DNA of 6,059 nt from the NCBI GenBank assembly GCA_021827545.1, contig JAKAVH010000068.1:1-6059 (forward strand), in the 5' to 3' direction. This document shows, piece after piece, positions 1 to 5,749 of the stretch (position 1 is the first letter of the stretch; each line of letters opens with the position of its first letter). The notes below the pieces were generated by a model. That model did not search any database. It was not told where the DNA came from and was given only the letters and a program-made list of their open reading frames with translations. A program made the position numbers and the translations under genes. Source of the stretch: Thermoplasmata archaeon. Lineage in GTDB: Archaea; Thermoplasmatota; Thermoplasmata; UBA184.

Positions 1-17
1 CGACGCTCTTCCGATCT
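1..17 (+). other. Illumina adapter remnant
   Basis: These 17 bases (cgacgctcttccgatct) are identical to the 3' end of the common Illumina read-1 adapter. They are a technical artefact left at the contig edge and not genome sequence. In the frame of the following gene they read TLFRS without a stop, so an automatic gene caller would wrongly include them in the protein. From base 18 on, the reading frame matches the dehydrogenase family, so genuine sequence starts there. Confidence 0.93.
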
Positions 18-518
18 GGTCGCCCCGATACGGTCGTCGGGCCGGTGATCCGCCCCGACCACCGGGAGCGGGTACTCCGCTGGATCCGGGACGGGGAGAC
101 GGCGGGCGCGAAGGTCGTCGCCCGGGGACCGGAACCGCCGGCCGGGCCGGGATTCTACGTACCGCCGGTCCTCTTCGACCACGTGCGTCCCGAGATGCCG
201 ATCGCCCAGGAGGAGGTCTTCGGGCCGGTGCTGTCGGTGATCCGGGTCGGCTCGCTCGACGAGGGGCTCGACGTCGCGAACCGCTCGCGGTTCGGGAATG
301 CAGCGGCGATCTTCACGCGCGACGGACGGGCGGCCCGCGAGTTCGTCCACCGCATCGAGGCCGGCATGGTCGGGGTCAACATCGGCGTGCCCGCGCCGGC
401 CGCGTACTTCCCGTTCGTCGGCTGGAAGGGGTCCTTTTACGGCGACCTCCACGCGACCGGCCGGGACGCGATCGAGTTCTACACCCGCAAGAAGGTCGTC
501 ACGACCCGCTGGTTCTGA
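18..518 (+). CDS. Methylmalonate-semialdehyde dehydrogenase-like ALDH (C-terminal part)
   Basis: This is the last 166 residues of an aldehyde dehydrogenase that is normally about 490 residues; the N-terminal NAD domain and catalytic cysteine lie off the left edge. The frame is open from base 18 (GRPDTVVGPVIRPDHRERV), so the GTG at 45 is an internal valine. Visible ALDH motifs are QEEVFGPV near residues 63-70, whose Glu contacts the NAD ribose, and the GNAAAIFTRDG stretch. The end is diagnostic of the CoA-acylating methylmalonate/malonate-semialdehyde branch (MmsA/IolA): GMVGVN, then FVGWKGSFYGDLHATG and FYTRKKVVTTRW. Known family members convert (methyl)malonate semialdehyde plus CoA and NAD to propionyl- or acetyl-CoA in valine, inositol, beta-alanine or pyrimidine catabolism. 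Its TGA stop (516-518) lies inside the convergent transporter gene. The subfamily is well supported; the exact substrate is inferred. Confidence 0.9.
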   Translation, partial: GRPDTVVGPVIRPDHRERVLRWIRDGETAGAKVVARGPEPPAGPGFYVPPVLFDHVRPEMPIAQEEVFGPVLSVIRVGSLDEGLDVANRSRFGNAAAIFTRDGRAAREFVHRIEAGMVGVNIGVPAPAAYFPFVGWKGSFYGDLHATGRDAIEFYTRKKVVTTRWF

Positions 519-1767
519 CCGGCCGGGGATCGCCTCGGGACCGGAGCAGGAACGGCACGAACAGGAGCGCGGCTCCAAGACTGCTCACCGCCGTGATGAG
601 GAAGACCGTACGGGCCGGCACGGCGGCGGCCAGGAGGAGGCCCGCCGCGACGCCGCCGAGGAGGCCGCCCAGGTTGAACGCGGCGGTCAAGAGGCCGACC
701 GCCCGACCCCGCTCCGCCGGGGCGCTCGCGGCGGCGGCCTCCCGGACCCCGGCGACGGTGAAGAAGACCGCGACCGGCAGGATCCAGACCCCGAACGCGA
801 CAGGGTAGGACGGCGTCGCGGCGAGCGCGGCCCAGATCGCCGCGTAGAGCAGGGCGAAGGCGAGCAAGCTTCGCCGCCGGGTCTCGGGCCGCTCGGCCCA
901 ACGACCCGAGAACGGGGCGGCGACGAGGTTGAAGGCCGAGGCGATCGCGACCCAGAGCGCAAGCTGGGCGGTCGCGTTCAACGGCAACCCGAAGAACCCG
1001 CCGGCGGCGAGCGAAGCCGCGAGATACACGGGGATCGCGGCGACCGCGACGTACCGCGCGGTCGCGACGGCGGTGGTCGCCCCGGCGAGGTAGAAGACGC
1101 GTCGGTGGGAAGCGACGCCGAACCGGCTCGGCGTCGGGAGCGGCGCCGGCCGCACGACCTCCCCGCTCCCGGCGAAGACCGCCGCCGCGGCGACGGTCAG
1201 CGCCGCGAGCAGGAGCGAAAGCTCGACGCCATCGGTCGACTGGAGCCGAAAACTGCCTCCGAGCAGGAGTGGGAAGGAGAGGGCTATCCCCGAGAGCATC
1301 CCGGCGCTCTGGGCGAGCTGGAGCCGGCCGAGCAGGAACCCGGTGGACGCGCGGGGGTCCTCGGTCGCCTGCGTGGTGGCGAGGACGATCGCACCGAAGA
1401 GGGCGCTCTGGACCACGCGGGCGGCGAAGAGGCCGCCGGGACCGAGCAGCGGGAAGGCGGCGAAGAGCGGAGCCTCCAAGAGCGTCGCCCCGACGAGCGG
1501 GAGCCGGCGAGCGCCCGTCCGATCGGCGAGCCACCCCCACCCGAACGAGGCGAGGGTCTGGGCGAGGAGCGGTGCGCCGACCACGAGGGTCGCGAGAAGG
1601 GGACCGCCCCCTTCGGAGAGCTCGGCGAGCGGGAGCACGGCGAGCAGGACCCCGTAGCTCGTGTAGGAGAGCCAGGTCCCGCCGAAGAGACGGCCGAACG
1701 AGAGCGGCCGGCGCCCGGCGGTCCGGGGGCCCGGACCTTCCGTTCCTCCGCTAGCCCGCGACGGCAT
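499..1767 (-). CDS. MFS transporter
   Basis: This is a 422-residue integral membrane protein of the major facilitator superfamily, close to the usual 400-450. About twelve hydrophobic segments can be placed, roughly at 31-50, 57-78, 92-108, 112-131, 149-170, 183-200, 225-250, 266-286, 300-318, 322-343, 355-380 and 387-408. The loop after segment 2 carries the MFS signature GWLADRTGARR (78-88). A degenerate copy, FSGRWAERPETRRR (286-299), follows segment 8, as expected from the two-fold repeat, and APAERGRAVGLL (349-360) is a typical loop before segment 11. The ATG at 1767 overlaps the end of the upstream aminotransferase by 17 bases, suggesting translational coupling; only a weak purine run (ggacgag) precedes it. 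The 3' end overlaps the convergent dehydrogenase by 20 bases. Import of the amine precursor or export of a product are both possible; the substrate is unknown. Confidence 0.88.
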   Translation of the reverse strand: MPSRASGGTEGPGPRTAGRRPLSFGRLFGGTWLSYTSYGVLLAVLPLAELSEGGGPLLATLVVGAPLLAQTLASFGWGWLADRTGARRLPLVGATLLEAPLFAAFPLLGPGGLFAARVVQSALFGAIVLATTQATEDPRASTGFLLGRLQLAQSAGMLSGIALSFPLLLGGSFRLQSTDGVELSLLLAALTVAAAAVFAGSGEVVRPAPLPTPSRFGVASHRRVFYLAGATTAVATARYVAVAAIPVYLAASLAAGGFFGLPLNATAQLALWVAIASAFNLVAAPFSGRWAERPETRRRSLLAFALLYAAIWAALAATPSYPVAFGVWILPVAVFFTVAGVREAAAASAPAERGRAVGLLTAAFNLGGLLGGVAAGLLLAAAVPARTVFLITAVSSLGAALLFVPFLLRSRGDPRPVRTSGS

Positions 1768-3088
1768 GCTCGTCCGCGAGGGCGAGCGCGCGGTCGAGCA
1801 CGTCGACGCCCCGGTCGATCTCCTCGCGGGTGACCACGAGCGGAGGCGCGACGACGAGGTGGGAGACCCAGCCGATACAGAAGACCCCCTCCTTCATCAT
1901 CGCCGCCGTGACCCGGTCGACGACGAGCGGCCGCCCCGCGATCTTGTCGTCTTCGGTGTTGAGCGGCTCCTTCGTCCGCCGGTCCCGTACGAGCTCGACG
2001 GCCGCGAACAGCCCCAGTCCACGGACCTCGCCGACGGAGCGGTGGCGGGCGCCGACCTCGCGAAGACGCGCGAGGAGGTACTCGCCGTCGGTGCGGGACT
2101 TCGCGATCAGGTCGAGACGCCGGTACTCCTCGATCGCGGCAACGCCGGGGGCGAGCGTGAGCGGGTGGGCCTCGTAGGTGTGGCCGTGCGGGAAGTACGC
2201 CTCCCGGAACGCGTCGTGGACGGCAGCGGTCGTCGCGGTGAGGCCGAGCGGGATCTGCGCGCCGGTGATCCCCTTCGCGGTCGTGAGGAGGTCCGGGACG
2301 ACCCCCCAGCGGTCGACGGCGAACCATTCGCCGACGCGGCCCCAGCCGCTCATCACCTCGTCCGCGATCAGGAGCACGTCGTGCTTCTTCGTGATCGCCC
2401 GGATCCTTGGAAGGTACTCCGGCACCGGCACGATCACCCCGTTCGTGCCCACGACCGGTTCGACGATCATCGCGGCGACATCCCCCTCCCGGGAGAGCTG
2501 GTAGTCGACGTACTCGGCGCAGGCGACCCCGCAGCTCGGGTACGACAGGCCGAACGGGCAGCGGTAGCAGTAGCAGTCCGGAGCGAAGACCGTCCCCGGG
2601 ACCTTCTGGAGCGGTTCGATCGCCCGGCGGCGCAATTCGCCCGTCACCGAGATCGCGGCGGCGGTCGCACCGTGGTAGGAACGGTAGCGCGCCAGGACCT
2701 TGGTGCGACGGGTCACGGCCCGGGCGATCTTGAGCGCCGCCTCGTTCGCCTCGGTCCCTGAGGTCGAGAAGAAGAACCGGGCGAGCCCCTTCGGCAGTAC
2801 GTCGAGGAGCGCCGCGCTCAGGCGGGCCCGGGCCTCGGTGGCGAAGCCGGGCGCGGCGTAGGCGAGCGTGCGGGCCTGTTCGGCGATCGCCTCGGCGATC
2901 CGGCGGTTCCCGTGACCGAGGTTGGTCGCGATCAGCTGGGAGGAGAAGTCGAGGTACTCGCGGCCGTCAGCGTCCCAGAACGAGGAGCCCTGCGCCCGAG
3001 CGACGACCAGAGGGTCCCATCCACCCTGCCGTCGCCAGGTGACGTAGTTCGTCTCACGGACGATACGGCGGACCTCCTCAGCGTCCAT
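1751..3088 (-). CDS. Class III (omega) aminotransferase AT1
   Basis: This 445-residue PLP enzyme is of normal length for class III aminotransferases (taurine-pyruvate, beta-alanine-pyruvate and similar). It transfers an amino group, usually from a non-alpha primary amine, to a 2-oxo acid. Visible residues are STSGTEANE (108-116) for the PLP phosphate, SYHG (137-140) for ring stacking, ADEV (242-245) with Asp243 pairing with the pyridine nitrogen, Lys272 in TTAKGITG as the Schiff-base lysine, and HGHTY (301-305) from the partner subunit. An unusual cysteine group lies between the sheet strands: Cys172, 174, 177, 186 and 190 in DCYCYRCPFG and YPSCGVACAE. The ATG at 3088 has GGAG at 3096-3099, seven bases upstream. 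It lies 58 bases after the amidohydrolase on the same strand and overlaps the transporter start, so it is probably the middle of an operon. All catalytic residues are present; the amine donor is unknown. Confidence 0.93.
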   Translation of the reverse strand: MDAEEVRRIVRETNYVTWRRQGGWDPLVVARAQGSSFWDADGREYLDFSSQLIATNLGHGNRRIAEAIAEQARTLAYAAPGFATEARARLSAALLDVLPKGLARFFFSTSGTEANEAALKIARAVTRRTKVLARYRSYHGATAAAISVTGELRRRAIEPLQKVPGTVFAPDCYCYRCPFGLSYPSCGVACAEYVDYQLSREGDVAAMIVEPVVGTNGVIVPVPEYLPRIRAITKKHDVLLIADEVMSGWGRVGEWFAVDRWGVVPDLLTTAKGITGAQIPLGLTATTAAVHDAFREAYFPHGHTYEAHPLTLAPGVAAIEEYRRLDLIAKSRTDGEYLLARLREVGARHRSVGEVRGLGLFAAVELVRDRRTKEPLNTEDDKIAGRPLVVDRVTAAMMKEGVFCIGWVSHLVVAPPLVVTREEIDRGVDVLDRALALADEHAVAG

Positions 3089-3095
3089 CGAACCG

Positions 3096-3099
3096 CTCC
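3096..3099 (-). promoter_or_regulatory. Ribosome-binding site of AT1
   Basis: GGAG on the minus strand, seven bases before the ATG at 3088. It supports that start: no other start codon fits the family N-terminus as well. Confidence 0.5.
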
Positions 3100-3133
3100 G
3101 ACGGCCGCGCCGACCGCGTCCGCCCGCGAGGTC

Positions 3134-3164
3134 GCACCGTCCTCCGCTATTTAGCGGACGGTGC
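3134..3164. repeat. Palindrome / hairpin between amidohydrolase and AT1
   Basis: The core is a perfect inverted repeat, tccgcta-tt-tagcgga (3143-3158), with seven-base arms and a two-base centre. It is extended by gcaccg (3134-3139) pairing with cggtgc (3159-3164) across a three-base bulge (3140-3142). An alternative register pairs gcaccgtcc with ggacggtgc as nine continuous pairs. It contains the TAG stop of the amidohydrolase (3147-3149). It could fold in mRNA as an intercistronic hairpin tuning AT1 expression, or be an operator. A factor-independent bacterial terminator is less likely because no T-run follows on the minus strand. Confidence 0.6.
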
Positions 3165-4184
3165 CGCTCGGGACCGACGGGGGCGGCGGGAGAGCCCGAA
3201 GAGCCGGGCGGCGTTCCCTCCGAGGATCGCCGCGCGGTCCTCCTCGGGGAGGTCGAGCCGATCGACGAGCTCCACCGCGACCTCTAGCCCCTCGAGCGGC
3301 CAATCGGAACCGTAGAGGATCCGGTCGGGTCGGCCGATCGTCACGAGCGTCGCGTAGAGGACCTCGCGGGCCTGGCGGACCATCCGGTCGAAGTACGGCG
3401 TCGACGGGTGGGCGAGCAGGCCGGAGGTGTCGGGGTAGACGTTCTCGTTCTTGTAGACCAGCTCGGCCGCCTCGTGCACCCACGGGTTCCCGAGGTGGCA
3501 GAGGACGAAGCGGACGTCACGGTAGCGACCGGCGACCTCGTCGACCTCGATCGGTCGGGCGTACTTCACGAGCCCGATCCCGTCGAGCGTGTCCCCCTGG
3601 TGCACCAGGATCGGGAGCCCGCGGCGATGGGCGTACTCGTAGACGGGAGCGAGCCGCGGGTCGTGGGGGTAGAACGGCTTGTATCCCGGGTAAAGCTTGA
3701 TGCCGGCGAGCCCGGGCACGGCGTCCCAGAGACGGATCGCCGCGCGCACCTCCTCCTTCCCCCGGGTCGGGTCGACCGTTGTCACCGTGTGGAGCCGCCC
3801 ATGGCCAGCTCGCCGCTGGGCCGCGGCCTCCTCGAGGCCCGCCCGGACGCTCGGCGCCTCGAACAGCTGGAGGAGGAGGCCGTGGTCGATGCCGGCCCGG
3901 TCCATCTCGGCGAGGAGACCGGGCACCGTGTACTCGAGTCCGGGGCGGTAGCCGGTGCGGGGAAGGTCCCTCCACCAGCGGCTGAGGTGAAGGTGCGCGT
4001 CGATCCGGGGCGGCGGGTCCCGCGTCAGGGAAGCCTCCCGGGAGCGAGCGCCGCCATTGCGGTCGGCCGAGACCCAGACGGGTCTTCTCCGTTTCCCTGC
4101 CCCACCGCCGCACGGACCCGGTCCCCGGTCCCGAGCGCACCCCGATACCGGCCGATGTGGACCGAAACGCCTCGCGGGCCCCAC
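3147..4184 (-). CDS. Amidohydrolase (amidohydrolase_2 type TIM barrel), start uncertain
   Basis: This is a metal-dependent hydrolase or decarboxylase of the amidohydrolase superfamily. Numbering from the GTG at 4184, the metal and active-site pattern is complete: HLH (64-66) in RIDAHLHLS, GIKLYPGY (161-168), ILVHQGDT (192-199) with His195, LCHLGNPW (228-235) with His230, and LYGSDWPLEG (290-299) with Asp294. This order fits the amidohydrolase_2 group, which includes decarboxylases and lactonases as well as amide hydrolases. GTG 4184 is the only canonical in-frame start before the domain, but it has no ribosome-binding site. The first 52 codons also have many A/T third positions, unlike the rest, so those residues are doubtful. 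A CTG at 4026-4028 follows GGGAGG by five bases and gives a 293-residue protein of ordinary family size. The gene leads the minus-strand block with AT1 and the transporter. The family is secure; the reaction is unknown. Confidence 0.85.
   Translation of the reverse strand: MGPARRFGPHRPVSGCARDRGPGPCGGGAGKRRRPVWVSADRNGGARSREASLTRDPPPRIDAHLHLSRWWRDLPRTGYRPGLEYTVPGLLAEMDRAGIDHGLLLQLFEAPSVRAGLEEAAAQRRAGHGRLHTVTTVDPTRGKEEVRAAIRLWDAVPGLAGIKLYPGYKPFYPHDPRLAPVYEYAHRRGLPILVHQGDTLDGIGLVKYARPIEVDEVAGRYRDVRFVLCHLGNPWVHEAAELVYKNENVYPDTSGLLAHPSTPYFDRMVRQAREVLYATLVTIGRPDRILYGSDWPLEGLEVAVELVDRLDLPEEDRAAILGGNAARLFGLSRRPRRSRAAPSAK
3148..3154 (-). promoter_or_regulatory. Possible TATA-like box for AT1
   Basis: The minus strand reads ctaaata here, one of very few AT-only hexamers in the window. 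If it is an archaeal TATA box, transcription would start about 25 bases downstream, near 3125. That leaves a leader of roughly 35-40 bases before the AT1 ATG. It sits inside the palindrome, so a protein bound to the palindrome would block it. The placement is suggestive only. Confidence 0.25.
4025..4057 (-). other. Possible 10-residue leader ORF before the amidohydrolase
   Basis: An ATG at 4055-4057 opens a short frame reading MAALAPGRLP and closes at a TGA (4025-4027). This stop overlaps the candidate CTG start (4026-4028) of the amidohydrolase. The arrangement resembles stop-restart coupling, in which a ribosome ending the leader reinitiates at the next gene. It may equally be chance in GC-rich DNA, or the true start displaced by an undetected indel. 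I have no evidence that it is translated. Confidence 0.2.
4034..4039 (-). promoter_or_regulatory. Strong Shine-Dalgarno-like GGGAGG before CTG 4028
   Basis: The minus strand reads gggagg, then five bases (cttcc), then CTG. Sequence and spacing suit initiation at 4028. It is the main reason to doubt the far-upstream GTG at 4184, which lacks such a site. Confidence 0.4.
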
Positions 4185-4187
4185 AGT

Positions 4188-4195
4188 TCATATGG
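4188..4195 (+). promoter_or_regulatory. Possible TATA-like box for AT2
   Basis: ttcatatg interrupts otherwise GC-rich DNA, and its centre lies about 33 bases before the AT2 ATG. For an archaeal promoter, transcription would begin near 4217, giving a very short leader. The catatg core is palindromic, so it could also serve the divergent amidohydrolase, with a start near 4165 and a long leader. No bacterial -35/-10 pair is evident. Tentative. Confidence 0.3.
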
Positions 4196-4215
4196 CGCGG
4201 TCCGCTCCCAGGGTC

Positions 4216-4220
4216 GGTGG
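4216..4220 (+). promoter_or_regulatory. Ribosome-binding site of AT2
   Basis: GGTGG sits four bases before the ATG at 4225 and can pair with the CCACC/CACCUCC-type end of 16S rRNA. It favours this ATG over the in-frame ATGs at 4057 and 4192, whose extra residues do not look like the family N-terminus. Confidence 0.4.
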
Positions 4221-4224
4221 CTCC

Positions 4225-5748
4225 ATGACCGACGCGGCCCACTGGCTCAGCTTCCCGGACGCCCCCCGCATTCTTCACCCTCCGCCGGGACCGCGGTCCC
4301 AGGAGCTTTTGGCCGAACAAGCCCGCTGGGAGACCGACGCGGTCGGCTACCCGCACTACTTCCCGATCGCCCCGAAGGTCGCCCAGGGCGCGACGATCGA
4401 GGATGTCGACGGGAACCGGTTCATCGACTGGGTCTCGGGGATCTGCGTCCTCAACCTCGGCCACCGGCACCCGAGCGTCGTGCGCGCGGTGGAGGAGCAG
4501 ACCAAGGCGATCTGGCACGCGCTCGAACTGCCCACCGAGGCCCGGGTGCGATTCCTTCGCGAGCTCGAAGAAGTGCTGCCGGGGTCGCTGCGCCACCATG
4601 CCCGCATCTTCTTCAGCATCACCGGCGGCGACGCGGTCGAGACCGCCGTGAACCTCGCCGACCACGTGCAGGGCAAGCGGGGCACGATCGCCTTCTCGGG
4701 AGCGTACCACGGGGTCCACGGGGGCGTCGTGCATCTCACGAGCGGACGCCGCTACCATGCCACGACCTCATTCCCCTCCGGTGCGGTGATCCGGGTCCCG
4801 TACCCGGACCCGTACCGACCGGTCCTCGGCGCGGACCACGGGGCAGCCGGCACGATCGCGTACCTCGAACACTTGCTGAACGATCCGTACTCGGGCGTCG
4901 ATTCGGCCTCCTCGGTCCTCGTCGAGCCGATCCTCGGCGAGGGCGGCTATGTGATCCCGCCGGACGACTTTCTCCCCCAGCTGCGGGAGTTCTGCGACCG
5001 GCACGGTCTCCTCCTGATCGCCGACGAGGTCCAGACCGGGCTCGGCCGGACCGGGCGGATGTGGGCGGTCGAGCACGCCGGAGTAACGCCCGACATCCTG
5101 GTGATCGCGAAGACGATCGGGGGAGGGATCCCGCTCGCCGTTGTCGCCTACCGCGACGACCTGGTCCGGGAGCTGCCCCGCGGCTTCCACCTCGGAACCT
5201 ACCGGGGGAATCCCCTCGCGCTCGCCGCTGGCGCCGCGACCCTCCGCGTCCTTCGGGAGAGCGACCTCGTCGAGCGGACCCGGCACCGGGGACCGAAGCT
5301 CCTCGACCGGTTCCGGGGCGTGGCGGACCGCCACCCGGCGATCGGCGACGTGCGGGGACGGGGGTTCATGGTCGGGGTCGAGTTCGTCCGCGACCGGCCG
5401 AGCCGCCAGCCGTGGGGAGACCGCGCGAAGGCGATGCGCGCTGCGCTCCTCGCGCGGGGCGTGCTGATGCACACCTGCGGCGCCTGGGACCAGACGCTGC
5501 GCTTCATGGCGCCGCTCGTTCTCGAGGACGAGCTCCTCGAGCGGGGACTCGCCGCCTTCGAGGACGCTATCGATAGCCTCGAGGCCGGGCCCGAGCCGCC
5601 CCGGGCCGCGGCGCGGGCTCCCCACCTCTCGGCCGTGGGGGAGCCGCACCGGCCGCCCGAGCACGCCGTCCCGACGCCGATCGTCCCGCCGATCCCGCCG
5701 CCGCACCTTCCCGAGGGGGAGAGCCCGTCGGCGCTCCCGCGGCGCTAG
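4225..5748 (+). CDS. Class III aminotransferase AT2 (GABA/diaminobutyrate type)
   Basis: A 507-residue PLP-dependent aminotransferase. The catalytic part covers about residues 40-452: FIDWVSGICVLNLGHRHP (66-83), the phosphate-binding SITGGDAVE (131-139), GAYHG (159-163), ADEVQTGLGRTG (266-277) with Asp267, Schiff-base Lys296 in VIAKTIGGGIPL, and GTYRGNP (324-330). SITGGDAVE in place of the usual SGTEA, together with GAYHG and WAVEHAG, resembles 2,4-diaminobutyrate/4-aminobutyrate:2-oxoglutarate aminotransferases more than AT1. That subgroup call is from memory of the families. Known relatives give a semialdehyde and glutamate. After Leu452 comes a 55-residue tail with 17 prolines that the family normally lacks; its third codon positions stay G/C, so it looks truly coding. 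AT2 is divergent from the amidohydrolase block and shares its stop region with the right-hand dehydrogenase. Confidence 0.93.
   Translation: MTDAAHWLSFPDAPRILHPPPGPRSQELLAEQARWETDAVGYPHYFPIAPKVAQGATIEDVDGNRFIDWVSGICVLNLGHRHPSVVRAVEEQTKAIWHALELPTEARVRFLRELEEVLPGSLRHHARIFFSITGGDAVETAVNLADHVQGKRGTIAFSGAYHGVHGGVVHLTSGRRYHATTSFPSGAVIRVPYPDPYRPVLGADHGAAGTIAYLEHLLNDPYSGVDSASSVLVEPILGEGGYVIPPDDFLPQLREFCDRHGLLLIADEVQTGLGRTGRMWAVEHAGVTPDILVIAKTIGGGIPLAVVAYRDDLVRELPRGFHLGTYRGNPLALAAGAATLRVLRESDLVERTRHRGPKLLDRFRGVADRHPAIGDVRGRGFMVGVEFVRDRPSRQPWGDRAKAMRAALLARGVLMHTCGAWDQTLRFMAPLVLEDELLERGLAAFEDAIDSLEAGPEPPRAAARAPHLSAVGEPHRPPEHAVPTPIVPPIPPPHLPEGESPSALPRR
5581..5745 (+). other. Proline-rich C-terminal extension of AT2
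   Basis: Codons 453-507 encode a tail rich in Pro, Ala, Arg and Glu, including TPIVPPIPPP, with no predicted fold. It is likely disordered and may be a linker, an interaction tail, or a region reached after loss of an earlier stop codon. It contains no hydrophobic stretch long enough for a membrane anchor. Confidence 0.7.
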
Positions 5749-5749
5749 C
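5744..5749. other. Interlocked convergent stop codons (GCTAGC)
   Basis: The palindrome gctagc supplies TAG to AT2 on the plus strand (5746-5748) and TAG to the aldehyde dehydrogenase on the minus strand (5747-5745). The two coding regions overlap by four bases, so there is no space between them for a terminator. Each transcript must run into the opposite gene before ending. Confidence 0.9.

Noticed and set aside
45..47. GTG as start of the left dehydrogenase
   Set aside because: The frame continues upstream with family-like residues (DTVVGP), so this is an internal valine of a truncated gene.
1750..1755. Second gctagc palindrome, at the AT1 stop
   Set aside because: It matches the hexamer at 5744-5749, but here it is only a TAG stop following a G/C-ending codon. 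Two copies do not make a repeat family.
298..1833. Long plus-strand open frame (511 codons) opposite the transporter
   Set aside because: It is the antisense shadow of the MFS gene: Arg/Glu/Gly-rich, with no domain. The minus strand has clear membrane segments and MFS signatures.
1766..2761. 331-codon plus-strand frame opposite AT1
   Set aside because: Its Asp/Arg/Val-rich sequence mirrors AT1 codons; AT1 has every PLP-binding residue on the minus strand.
3517..4758. 413-codon minus-strand frame across amidohydrolase and AT2
   Set aside because: A shadow with no recognisable motif; it crosses the divergent promoter region and two better-supported genes.
3408..5576. 722-codon plus-strand open frame
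   Set aside because: It runs antisense through the amidohydrolase and then out of frame through AT2. The protein is Arg/Pro low-complexity, while both true genes have intact catalytic motifs. GC-rich DNA gives such stop-free frames.
5617..5644. Inverted repeat gctccccac / gtgggggagc within AT2
   Set aside because: It lies about 100 bases before the stop in proline-rich coding sequence, has a bulge and no T-run, and is expected by chance in such GC-rich codons.
4768..5706. 312-codon minus-strand frame opposite AT2
   Set aside because: Antisense shadow with no domain, while AT2 is complete on the plus strand.
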